Positions 40,901 through 51,262 of a DNA stretch of 64,000 bases are shown here, piece by piece. Every line of letters starts with the position of its first letter. Position 1 is the first letter of the stretch. Origin of the DNA: Stercorarius parasiticus. Its lineage: Eukaryota > Chordata > Aves > Charadriiformes > Stercorariidae. A program made the translations under genes and the position numbers. The stretch lies in assembly GCA_013396915.1 (NCBI GenBank), contig VWZL01000904.1, forward strand, positions 104,715 to 168,714, in the 5' to 3' direction. The notes beneath the pieces were generated by a model. That model was not told where the DNA came from. It saw nothing but the letters and a program-made list of their open reading frames with translations, and searched no databases.

Positions 40901-43189
40901 AACTTGAATGCCCTCTTCAGGGTGTAGCCTTTCTCTGCCGATTATCTCATAACTTTTTCCACTCCAGAAAGTGCACTTTATGTTCAATTCCCAGTCTCAT
41001 GTATACCTCCTTAGCCTTGTGCTCAAAATTTACAAAGCTTTAGCTTGCCAGCTCTGGGAATTCTCCATCTTTCCTCTGAAAATTAGTTACATAATAGCTT
41101 GAGCTAAGCAATCAAAGCGGTGATAGGTCAAAAGAAGATTTGCCTGAGGTGATGCAGGAAGTTGATGGCAGAGCTTGAAGCTGAATACACATTTCTCTGC
41201 TATTCAGACAGCACAAAAACCCGCTAGAGCCTCCTTCCCTGTTTAGATTTTGTTGGCTTTTTTTCAAAGCAGCACTGTTTCTGAAGCCAAAGCTAAGAAA
41301 TGCAATGGCATTGAAAGAACTAATAAGCCAAAGAAATATCCCCAAATGGCACTGCTTTCTAGCTCTCTGTGGCACTTCCATTATATTACTAATAAATTAT
41401 ATATCTTACAATCAATATTTTCCACATCCCTACTGTACTTATCAATGTCATTTCAACCGCCTGTAAATTTCTACAGTTGTTGAGAAGAATAGTAAGGTGA
41501 GCATGTTAAGCCCAGTCTTCCCCTTGAATTTTACATGCCTCACCTTCAAAATACACAAGTCCAAAGATGCCATAGCTCTTTGGTACTGACATTTCTAGAT
41601 ATAAAAGATAGCCTTGAAAGTCATCGCTCAACCCTCTCACATCTGTTTTGCAGGACTAAATGACAACTATTGAAAATTTTAGTTGGTAAGTGCTGGCGAC
41701 AGCAAACACAGCACTGAAATTTACAGGGATGATTTAAATATTTTTTGACATTGCAGAACAGTGTAACGCTTACCTGTCGAGAGTGCAGGATGCAGTAAGT
41801 AGGCCAAGCAGGGAACTAAGAGGGACAGGACTCCAAGGCTCAGTCTCTGAGAGGACAGCGGTGATTATGACATCTACCTCCTGTGCTTCAAATTGCCACT
41901 CTTCAGGTTCTGTAAGGGTTAAGATTTATCTGTGATTCATTAAAGAACCGGACCAGCATTGCACTATTACTCTCCTCCATGCCATGACAACTTTCTCAGA
42001 AGTTTCAGGATTTTTCTCCAGTGGGTTTATCTGGCATCAGCTTCTTGAGAAAATGCCTTCAGAACTGAACATGAAGCATTCAGTATTTCTGATCAGAAAA
42101 ACTGTGAAATAAGTGTTTTCATTAATAAAAGGGATGTTTATCACTTCTACTGATATTTATTATTATTTGCATTATCACAGAGTATAGGCACTGCTGCTTA
42201 TGAAGAAGCTTTGATGCTACTTTGTATAAAGAGGGAGCAAAAAGGCTTCCTATCCCTGGAAGTTTATAGTCTAAGATGATTGACAGCTGCTGGATCCAGA
42301 CAGACGGGGAAAAGAAGGGCATTAATAAAAGAATGAATAAAAGAAGATGGTAATATCCCAATTCAGACTTCCAAAGTTCCTATAAGCATAAAGAATGGGC
42401 AATTACAGTGAAATTATATAAGGCAGAGGCAGAGCTATATGTATGTTGAACAATCCATCTGGATTTCCACTGCTTTTTAAGCGGAAAGTGTTTCTGCAAA
42501 GAAAAATGTTTACAAAAGCTGTTTTCTTGCACAAGTCCAGGGAAACACTGTGAGAAAATGAGTTATCATGAATTAATGACTGAAGTCATGGAGTACAAAT
42601 TCTAGGTTAATTTTGCCATTAGATTAGCACATTTTTTTCTGGTTAGTTCTGCAAGCATTCTGAACACACACGTACTTTGAATCTACAATGATTGCTTACA
42701 GGTCTTTTAACCAAACTTAAGCACACACATTTTCCACTGGAAAACAAAAACTGAGTTCTGACTAGGAACTGGCCAGTGTATGACCCTGTGGCACTTACGA
42801 GAGAGACATTTCAACCGTGATCTGTGTAACAGAACAGCGTAACATAGTATTTCTACAAGCAGCTTTGTCTAAAGAATAAGTAAGATAAAAATCAGGACAA
42901 GCTTGACTTAGGTTTTGGGGGTAAACTCAGGTAATTACCTGATAACACTTCTCTGTGCCTTTGATTTTTGTTTTACCAGGCACTGTGCTGCTCTCCACCC
43001 TATAAAACCGCTTTAACTGCTTTCCTCAGAGCAGGAGTTGGTTATCACGGCACTGATTAGTACTTGTTATCACTGTTGCACGAGAACCTAAATCTGAAGT
43101 GAAGTAGGCACTGCCTGTAACTCAAAGGAAAGGTGGTAACTTGTGCTCTTTTTAGGGGAAAGCGCAGACAACCAGCCCAAGACGGTACA
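37967..43189. other. Intergenic upstream of the SMIM30 island
   Basis: Contains an ATG-initiated 166-codon frame at 38366-38866, noted as a finding but not accepted as a gene. There is a GC-richer patch at 38930-39240 with overlapping frames, and a long purine-rich stretch at about 39600-40700. A TATA-like TATAAAA lies at 43001-43007, just before the CpG island. I see no coding exon with recognisable similarity. Confidence 0.5.
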
Positions 43190-43880
43190 TTTGTATGATT
43201 TTACTCCAATAAAGCCGCGGGGGGAGGCACGGCCCCCGCTCTCGAGGTTCCTGTAAGGCCGCCCGGCGGCCACCGCGGTCCTGGCTGGAGCCCACTCTCG
43301 GCGGGGGACCGGCGCCCCCAGGCCGGGGCTCGGGGGCCGGCCGGGGGTTCCGGGGCACCCCGCTGGCGCCCGACCCCACCGACCGCGCAGGGCTCCGGGC
43401 CCAGGCCAGCGTCCGCAGGGCCTCGGTGCCCCCCCGGCCGCTGGCAGCGCCNCGGGCTGCGGGAGCGCGGCGAGGCGGCGCGGGCCGGCGCCCCTGGGAG
43501 CTGAGGGCCCCGCCGGGCATCGCGGAGCGGGGACGTTCCCCCAGCCCGGAGCAGGCGGCAGGAGGTGACTGAGGGGCGCCGTGCGGACAGGGACGGCGCG
43601 CGGGGCTGCCCCAGGGAGCGGCCGGCTGGCCCACAGCCGCCGGGACGGGACGGGACGGGACGGGGCGCGGGCGAGCGGGGGCCGGGGCCAGAGCCCCGTC
43701 AGTGGCCCCCGCCGGGGGAAAGGCCGGGAAAGCCGCTTGTTCCGGGTGGCCCAGGCGGCCTCGGCCACCGAGGAATACCTCGGCGCGGTGATTCGGCGGG
43801 AGTGGAGTTTTCCTGAGGGAAAAACTACTGGGGATCAGACCCGGCGGGCTCTTGGAGGGACGCGCCCCGAGTTGGAGGAA
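43190..43880 (+). promoter_or_regulatory. SMIM30: CpG-island promoter of SMIM30
   Basis: About 700 bp of very GC-rich, CpG-dense sequence rises abruptly from AT-rich flanks and ends about 130 bp before the SMIM30 start codon. It includes a (CGGGA)4 run at 43641-43660 and one undetermined base at 43452. Its position, together with a splice acceptor between it and the start codon, suggests that transcription starts inside the island and that a non-coding first exon is spliced to the coding exon. A donor-like AG|GTGACT lies at about 43562-43569, but which donor is used cannot be decided. Long open frames on both strands here are by-products of GC richness. Confidence 0.82.
43641..43660. repeat. 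(CGGGA)4 pentamer run
   Basis: Four perfect CGGGA units, followed by CGGGG, lie inside the CpG island. The run is likely to vary in length between individuals. Confidence 0.9.
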
Positions 43881-43919
43881 AGACAATTCCAGGGGAGAAG
43901 GAAGGGAAATGCTGTCACG

Positions 43920-43940
43920 TTCCTTTTGCTTTCCTTGTAG
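43920..43940 (+). other. SMIM30: 3' splice acceptor of SMIM30 coding exon
   Basis: The tract TTCCTTTTGCTTTCCTTGTAG is a pyrimidine-rich run ending in AG at 43939-43940, a strong acceptor shape. It lies 72 bp before the start codon, and no ATG occurs between the two, so the SMIM30 ATG would be the first in this exon. A second, weaker acceptor-like CAG lies at about 43998-44000. Confidence 0.6.
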
Positions 43941-44012
43941 ATACCGCTCAAGAACCTGTTTTCCACCGCTTTCCTTGTTTTAACTTCCCCTTGGGGTCAG
44001 CTGGCCAGCAGC

Positions 44013-44198
44013 ATGCCTTCTGCCAAGAGCACCTCAAAACTTTTCCTGGTCCTCATTTCTTTGCTGCTGGTGCTGCCAGGAGCTGAAGCCCTGGACGCAG
44101 GAGACACCATCGCCTTCCTAGTAGGCCTGGCTGTCAGCGTCGTCGGATTCTGTGCCTGCCTTGGCTTGTATGCAAGGAAAAGGAATGGACAGCAGTGA
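44013..44198 (+). CDS. SMIM30: Small integral membrane protein 30
   Basis: A 61-residue microprotein encoded in one exon. Seen: a polar, basic N-terminus (residues 1-9); a leucine-rich hydrophobic stretch (10-22) ending PGAEA, with a signal-peptidase-like site near A26; an acidic linker LDAGD (27-31); a second hydrophobic segment (about 32-53) containing CAC (47-49); and a basic tail YARKRNGQQ. Known: vertebrate SMIM30 is about 59 residues and has the same layout, with a shared SLLLVLP stretch, AGD and the C-terminal CACLG.YARKRNGQ. Mammalian SMIM30 was first annotated as a long non-coding RNA. It has been reported as an ER/membrane microprotein that promotes Src-family kinase and MAPK signalling in liver cancer cells; its normal role is unclear. 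The ATG has A at -3. The extreme N-terminus differs from the human protein; the rest is well kept. Transcription is probably from the CpG island upstream. Confidence 0.93.
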   Translation: MPSAKSTSKLFLVLISLLLVLPGAEALDAGDTIAFLVGLAVSVVGFCACLGLYARKRNGQQ

Positions 44199-46278
44199 TT
44201 TCAAGAAGATGCTCTGATGAAGTGAATTTCCAAACACAGCTTGGGGTTAAGATCTGGGGTGTAAAACTGAGCTTCAGTTATGGATAACTTTGAAAAACCA
44301 TGTAGTAGATATTTCTGCAAACCCCTTTTACTGTGCTTAGATATTGCCTTAGAGAAGGGTGAGGCCTTTTTGAACGGGGAAGGAAAACCATAGGGTCGTT
44401 CACAGAAAATGGTTATAAATGCACCATGCGAGGGAGACGATCAACAAGTTCCACAATTTTGGTTTCGAGGGTTAATCAGGAGGAAGCAGCTATTAACCTT
44501 ACAGTCAGGTGTACTCCTAACTAGATAGCTAGCGAGCAGACTGCTTTGACTTGTGTGCGTGTGCTCACATTCTTTGTAATGACAGTTAACACCTAACAGC
44601 TCACTACTGCTGTCACAGGGATGAGACTTCAGAGAACTAAGAAAACATGGAAAATGTTTTTTTCTTATGTATTTTCATTTTAGAATGTGCCTCTCCTGTA
44701 GCCTGTGCTCCTGTTACCAAGTAGATACACTTCAGAATGGGACCACTATTTTTCTTTAGCATGTATTTCACAGAAAAGTACATGTAAGGTTATGTCAATC
44801 AGATTAAGGATATGTTTTTTGTCTCTTGTTTATTTTTTGTACTCAGCTTTCCTTTAGGCACACCAGGTTGAAGGCTTATTTCATTTGGTGTTTGTATTTT
44901 TTTCCCCAAACCTTATGTCTTATTATGAGGAATTACATGTAGTATTTCTGCATTAGGGGATTATTAGAATTACAACAAGACAGTTGTGCACGTTTCTTTT
45001 GCAATATGGAAAGAACACATTTTGTTAAAATCTTGGGTTTAGTCAACAGGTCCATTGTTCTCAAGTGTCTTCATCATGACAAACTTATGTTGCTAGCTAA
45101 ACATTTGGGCTTTTTACCGAATCGATGTATATGAGTTCCATAGAAGATTAGGACCACAACCAAAGTAAAAAATCCTGATGCAAAATGGGAGATGTAAATA
45201 GTCTTATTCTGTTCATGCTCAGTCAGATTGTATGGTGTATGGTTGAAAGACTCTACTCAGTAGCATATCCAGGACCTGTTTCTTTCTTTAAGTACCAAAA
45301 GTGAAATGGCACAGCCAAGAATGTGTACCACAGGTCCCTCTGGCTTGTTAGGGTGTTCTAGCTGTCCACTTGAGACAAGGAACACAATCTGTAACAGCAG
45401 CGGAATAAGGAGCATAGGAAGGTGAACTCTCCACAGTTCATAGAATTTCCTTCTGATCTTTTGCTGTGGACGCTGCCACTCTTGCTAGAAGCCTTGGCTT
45501 TTATCTTTCAGAGCTGGGGAAAAAGGTTAAATGTGATGCAGAGCTATGTATTTTGATACTATTCCTCCCCTTCCTCTGTAAGTGTCTCTGTTCAGCAGAG
45601 CACAAAGCAAGGCAGGTCTTATAGAAGTAATTGAGTGGGCAGATCATGTTCTCCAAATTCAAAGATTTCTGTATTCTATATGCCATTTGTGGCTGGCTTG
45701 ACTTCTCTCTCCAACCTCTGAGGAGACAGAAGCCCTGGTTATTTCAGTCTTGCAATTTATTTCCGTCTGTCATGGTTGGTAGAGAGAGGAAGGTAAAACG
45801 AAAGCTTCCAAAACTGCAATGGGGCTGAAACCGTAGGACTCAACCCAGCAAGCCCCAAGAATGTAGGTTTCTGCTCTCAAGTTACAGGAATAACATGGTC
45901 ACAAAGTTACTCTGATGAGATCTAAGTCTTGCCAGGTAGCTCTTCTTGAACCCTTTTTGTGGCTTCCAAAGTCAGAAAGGGATATTGTGCACACTTACTA
46001 TGTACAAATGACATTTACAGGCTTAGAGGAACTTCAGACAGTAGTGTCACCTTTGAAGGCTGCCCAGCAGCAGTAGGTGATCCTGTGTGTGATTACTCAA
46101 CTGGGTCAATAGAAGTGCACATCAAGTGTGATCTTTCATGTTCCACTTTGGCTAAACCATTACCCTTTTAAAAAAACAAAAAAACAGAAAAACCCTTCCT
46201 CAGTTGACTTTGTATTTCCCAACATTCAAGTGGTTTGTCAGTTTCTAATCAGAATATTAAATATTGCTCTTTCAATAG

Positions 46279-46284
46279 AATAAA
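46279..46284 (+). terminator. SMIM30: Candidate poly(A) signal
   Basis: This is the first AATAAA I found after the SMIM30 stop codon. The downstream sequence is only moderately T-rich, so it is the weaker of the two candidates. Confidence 0.35.
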
Positions 46285-46595
46285 TGTTACCACAAGCAGT
46301 TTTCCACAGACTCCTTTATCTTCACTTTGGAAAAGATCCCTGGCAATAGTTTCACAGAATTGTGCAACAGTTTCACTGCAGCAGAACAAAATTTTAGCAG
46401 AGTAATTAGCATCAGGCATAGGGATATGAGGAAGTGCATTTTTTGCCTGAAGCTGTATGTACTTCATTGAAAGGTGTTTGCACAGCGTAATGGCGTTGTT
46501 TCCTGGATTCTGACAGAAGCTTTATTGTTAAAAGACTTGTATTTGTTGATAAGACTTGAGTGTAAAATCAGATACCCCTGTTTTTCTTCTGTCTT

Positions 46596-46601
46596 AATAA
46601 A
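46596..46601 (+). terminator. SMIM30: Best candidate SMIM30 poly(A) signal
   Basis: AATAAA is preceded by TTTTTCTTCTGTC and followed within 40 bases by T/G-rich ATGATTTGTCATCAGTTTG. This is the usual arrangement of a cleavage and polyadenylation site. Confidence 0.5.
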
Positions 46602-47161
46602 CTTTCACGTATGATTTGTCATCAGTTTGATGAAGTAGTTCATACGAAAGGAAAACAGGGATGACAGAAATGACTGAAACTGCTGAAATTCCTTATATTA
46701 AATATTATTTTCTTATATGCTTTGCTTATGCTAGGTGACGTTACAAACTAATTTGGTGTAAGATGTGTTTTCAGTTGAACTTTTGTACAGTAAGTGTACT
46801 TCTCTTGGTCCTATTACTTGTATATGTAAAAATTACGTTGTTTCAGTATCAGTTACTTCAGAGCACTTTGAAGGAGCTGGTCCCCTGACTTTGAAACTGG
46901 CAGCTTGCAGTTGCAAAGAAGCCTGTTTCTGTGGTACAAGGGAAACTTGAAGCATTTCTTTTGACTGAATTTTCAACATACTATTATGTAGTTGCCTTTA
47001 TACCAGAAAAGCCATTTATGGCAGTTTCCTAGCTGGAGACCCAAAGACACAAAGGACCATTTTCTTTCTTTTCTGAAGAAAAACTATGTTCTANAAAGGA
47101 GCTTGTTTTATCCCAGCATTTTATGAAAACAGGGTTCTAGCTCTTTTGGGACTTCAGCTTA

Positions 47162-47193
47162 GTGCACAAAGCAGTTCACTTTGTGCACAAAGC
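47162..47193. repeat. Compound direct and inverted repeat
   Basis: GTGCACAAAGC occurs at 47162-47172 and 47183-47193. CTTTGTGCAC at 47179-47188 is the exact reverse complement of the first copy's 10 bases. The block can therefore form a 10-bp stem with a 7-base loop, and also holds a 21-bp-period direct repeat. Confidence 0.85.
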
Positions 47194-48821
47194 TAATACC
47201 ATCAGTGGCCATCTTCTGAGCAGAAAGCAAAAACAGCCTGACAATGCCCACCTCTTAACAAACAACCTACCCTCTAATTAGTGCAAGAAAGCTGCAAGTC
47301 AGGAACAAGTAGCTTTTGACTGCTATGATTTCCATGTGCTTTAATGATCGCATAGCTCAAAACCTGTCACCCTATGAACATCAATCAGCGTATGGTCCCT
47401 TTGTGACCAGACAGAAGTCCTTTGCTCCTCATGGCGTACCTTCAAGTGCTGCACGCCAGCTAGGTGTCACCATTCTGCTGGGTACAGCAGTACCTGGGAC
47501 TGGAATACAAACACTTCACCCATTTACGCATGCACTTGCCTCTCTGGGTGCATTTGAACTGATAAACCACTGCTGTGAACCCTTCTCCCACTCCTGCTGC
47601 TGCTGGTGATGCTGCTTTAATACTATTGTGAGACTTGGCAATTCTATGGCGTCTTCCATCTGAGAACCCTTATCTGCTTACAGGTATTAATGTGTGCATC
47701 CCCATCGTATCCTGTGACAAGTGGGACAAGTGGAAGGAGAGTCAGTGACTTGTGGGAAGCAGGTGGTACCTCCAGGAGGCCTCACTGAGATTTCTGGAGG
47801 GTGTTGGCTTGTGGTTCTCAGCCACCGTGTCCCTGCCACAGGAGCTGTCCCCGTGCTGGCGCCCAGGGACTCCGTGTACTGACTAGACGCAGTCTGAAGC
47901 TCTGATTCCTCTTCGCACAAAGCTGTTTACATAAGCTTTGTGAGAAGAGAGTAGGGAGTTGAGTTCAGCATTGTTAATAAGGTAAAACATGACTAAATGG
48001 ATGAACCGTAATAGGTCTGTTACCATGGTAAATGCTCTAGTTATTATACTACAAAAGTAACCTTTCCGTTCATTTTTACATCCAATGAAAGGTTTGGCAG
48101 ATCTAAACTGATGTAATGACAAGAGATTATTAGGAGTGGTAGAAAGGAGGGCTTGGATCTGCTTGTCCTCCCAGTTTACACTTGAACAAATTGTTAGTAA
48201 ATGATCTGAAGTCAACAGAAATTGTGGGTTATTCACCAGATTAGAAAAACAACACGACTAATTCAGAACCAAATGCAGAAAAACTTATCAGGTCAGATTT
48301 GATGTCACGAAAGATGGACAGGACCCAAAACACTTAATTCCTGCTGAAATCAATCTTCAAAACTTTTAAGGGACAAGTTTTTAATGTATTAGATACTGAC
48401 TGACAAAACCAAACCGCTAAGTGTTAAATTGTTGAAGAATGTAACCAGTTTTGAAATTATGAAGGTTTTCAGTTCATGTGAATACACGGCAGCAGCTAAA
48501 TACTACATTTCCAATATTCAGAAAGCAAGCTTTCCAGCAAGCAAGCTGGAATTTACATACCAAGCTATGGTATGGTAAATACCATAAAAGCGCATCTATA
48601 TTGAATTAAAAATTAAAGAGAAAAAATTATATAGATATTAAAAACATTTCCAGGTGGTGTACTGGTCTCCTCAGCTCAGTTTGACCGTAATGACATTTGA
48701 AAATACATGGGAGGCTCTGTCACAGCAAGGTGCGGGCGCATGAGGCAGTCAGCAGAGCCTTTTGTTTCTGGATCATTCATCTGATCAGATCAGAACTGAG
48801 ATTTTAATCAGAAAAACAAAA

Positions 48822-48851
48822 GGTCCCTTTAGAGTGCTAAGCAAAGGGACC
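48822..48851. repeat. 9-bp perfect hairpin
   Basis: GGTCCCTTT (48822-48830) and AAAGGGACC (48843-48851) are exact reverse complements around a 12-base loop. Confidence 0.8.
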
Positions 48852-49824
48852 TGTAGAAACTCCCAGTGTAAGTGAAGGCCTGAAAGTGGAGTGGCCTCCA
48901 GCAGACCTGGAGTTGCAACCGTTAGAGGCAGGGAGGAAAGAACTGTGTCCCCAGACACTACCGTATAAAAGAAGAGCTTGCTGCTGGGTTGGGTTAAAGT
49001 TTGTGTTCTGCTTGAGCCTTCCTGTATTGGCTCTGTTCCTCCTCGCTAGACTTTGTCTTGTAAATTTTAACTGGAACCAACACTACCGGCAGCTTTCCCA
49101 GCTGCCATTCATTCAAGGCACTAAAATGTTTGCGCACATCTTCATACTGCTGTTCTCCATTTTGTGAGCACAAAAGTGTCCTGGTTTGAGGTAGAACAGA
49201 ATGAAAACTACCTTCTCTTGCTGAATGGAATCAAAATGCTACAGAGCAACACAGTTCCATAAAACTTACTAGAGAAGGGTGTGTCTTTTTCTTCTGTTTG
49301 CACAGCTCTTTGCACACATTGCGACGATACTAATAATAAATAATACAACTGCATGTCCCTTCCCTACCCCCTCACAGAAAAGCAGCAGTCCTAGAACATG
49401 ACTAATTTGAATCCTGGCACAATTAAAGTGAAGAAAATTGTTACGTTTATCAAAGTATGTTCCCTTTCCATTTCATGAACTACCTGTGAAACAAGAATAT
49501 CTTTAATTAATTCTAGTTCAAGGACATTTTCTGCTAACCTCTTCTGAACTCAGATGGCTACAGAAATTACATGGTCAATACCTGCACTTATTTCTGACTG
49601 TAACCTAACTGACTGTTCATAAGTCACATGGTAGCAGTTTTAAACTTTATTTGAATCTATTCAAATGATCTGGTGGATTAGCAGAAGTCATGCTGACTCA
49701 TTTTTCCTGGAAAGCACATATTTATTTCAGCGTCTGCATGAATAGGAAGGAACAATTATGCCTTTTTAAAGTTTGATCTTTTCAGAAAGGCCATTTGTGG
49801 TCAATTTCCAAAAGTCTATCTGAG

Positions 49825-50294
49825 ATTGAGACCCCACCCGGAGTATTGCGTCCAGCTCTGGAGCCCTCAGCACAGGAAAGACATGGACCTGTTGAAGTGA
49901 GTCCAGAGGAGGGCCACAAAAATGATCAGAAGGATGGAGCACCTCTCCTGTGAGGACAGGCTGAGAGAGCTGGGGTTGTTCAGCCTGGGGAAGAGAAGGC
50001 TCTGGGGCGACCTTATAGCGGCCTTCCAGTATCTGAAGGGGGACTACAGGAAAGATGAGGACAGACTTTTTAGCAGGGCCTGTTGCGATAAGACAAGCGG
50101 TAATGGCTTTAAACTAAAGGAGGGTAGATTCAGACTAGATATAAGGAAGAAATTGTTTACAATGAGGGTGGTGAAACACTGGAACAGATTGCCCAGAGAG
50201 GTGGTAGAGGCCCCATCCCTGGAAACATTCAAGGTCAGGTTTGATGGGGCTCTGAGCAACCTGATCTAGTTGAAGATGCCCCTGCTCATTGCAG
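49825..50294 (+). mobile_element. CR1 LINE fragment, relatively young, tail lost
   Basis: Close to the avian CR1 consensus that I know: GAGACCCCACCCGGAGTATT, then GTCCAGAGGAGGGCCACAAA, then GGCTGAGAGAGCTGGGGTTG. An open frame (49922-50269) encodes LFSLGKRRLWGDLIAAFQYL, FKLKEGRFRLDIRKK, LPREVVEAPSLETFKV and SNLI, the ORF2 C-terminus, without a stop for 115 codons. Upstream a TGA (about 49898) breaks the frame. The copy is 5'-truncated. After CCTGCTCATTGCAG the usual final 60-70 bp, including the ATTCTATG repeats, are missing and replaced by TCTATA-type repeats. It is a retrotransposon fossil, not a host gene. Confidence 0.94.
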
Positions 50295-50313
50295 TCTATA
50301 CAGTCTATAGACT
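50292..50313. repeat. CAGTCTATA direct repeat with 12-bp palindrome
   Basis: CAGTCTATA occurs at 50292-50300 and 50301-50309. The palindrome AGTCTATAGACT spans 50302-50313. The repeat begins exactly where the CR1 match stops. Confidence 0.85.
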
Positions 50314-51194
50314 ATACTCTGTATCTACTAAAAAAAAAAAGTCATCCTTTTTAATAAAAAGTAATATCACAATGGGTCCTACCTAAGTCACTTTTTATCT
50401 CTTCATAAAAATTAAAGATGTTGATCGTATATCTGGAGAAGTTGCCAATAAGAAACCAGTACTCAGCAATAAATGTCACACAGTCATATTTTCCATTCTA
50501 TTGTATTTGCAGAAAGAAAACATAAATCCCAGAAACAATTATACATTAAAAAAAAGGCAAAAAGTGCTTTTCCAAGAAGAAGGTGCTGTTACCTAGTAAT
50601 AATTACAGCCCTGGTGAAAATCTCAGTGAAGTCAGCTCAAAAAATTTTATTGTCCTAAAATATAATCAAGCTTTCCTAAAGGGGTGACCAAACTGTGTCT
50701 TTTGAAGCCCATGCGACTTTGCCATGACCATCTCCCACGCCAGGGTTACGGCAGCAGGCTCTCCTGGTGCAAGGGATGCTGGATAACCTTAAATCCTGCC
50801 TGGGAAGTGACAGACAGCTGGGTGTCCGTGGGTGCCAAATGCATGCCCAGGCCATTGCTACCCTCTCGCTCCACAGAGCCATCTCCAGCTGTGACAAAAG
50901 CCAGATAGCTGATCAAGTATTTGTTTAGACATTCAGGAATAGCTGTGTGGCTTATACATCTTTAACCTTCTTCCATGCCAGATTTCACATGTCAAAATTT
51001 AGTATTGTATGTTACGCTTTATTTTTAAAAGACCTGTATATAATGTTTTAAAATACGGAATGTGTGTGGGCTGGGGTGTGTGCCTGCATTGAGAGAAGTA
51101 GGAAAGCAGAGGTCACTCTGTCAGCTGAAACGATATTTCTAAATTGTTCATCCACAAAAGGGGAAAAAAGAAATCATCTTTGGGAAGAGACTGA
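50314..51194. other. Intergenic, nothing recognised
   Basis: An A-run follows at 50330-50340. The remainder has overlapping short frames on both strands (50676-50908) with no recognisable product. Confidence 0.5.
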
Positions 51195-51262
51195 GCCAGG
51201 AAATGTTCGAGGTGACCTCCAGAGGTCCTTTCCAACCTAATTTACTGTATGATTCTATGAAA
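51195..51262 (+). mobile_element. CR1 LINE tail fragment
   Basis: AGGTGACCTCCAGAGGTCCT, TTTCCAACCTAATTTACTGT and the tail ATGATTCTATGA form the last about 70 bp of a CR1 element. Nothing upstream matches CR1 clearly. Confidence 0.85.

Larger units (their letters stand above)
44199..46620 (+). other. SMIM30: Probable SMIM30 3' UTR
   Basis: AT-rich sequence without recognisable repeats follows the stop codon. No AATAAA was seen before 46279, so if the last exon is unspliced the 3' UTR would be about 2.1-2.4 kb. A perfect Pumilio-type word TGTAAATA lies at 45193-45200. The extent is inferred only from poly(A) signals; a shorter UTR using a variant signal is possible. Confidence 0.45.
46621..49824. 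other. Intergenic, several hairpins, no gene seen
   Basis: Contains a compound direct/inverted repeat (47162-47193), clustered short hairpins (about 48525-48595), a 9-bp hairpin (48822-48851) and LTR-like hints near 48960-49220. One undetermined base is at 47094. Open frames such as 47316-47609 and 48886-49167 are not recognised as proteins. Confidence 0.45.

Noticed and set aside
43088..43886. Long minus-strand frames of 226 and 244 codons in the SMIM30 CpG island
   Set aside because: They are arginine/proline/alanine-rich, run in two frames at once, cross an N and match no domain. Such frames are expected from GC-rich sequence with few stops.
49922..50269. 115-codon frame that looks like a clean protein
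   Set aside because: It is the C-terminal end of CR1 ORF2 inside a truncated LINE copy, not a host gene.
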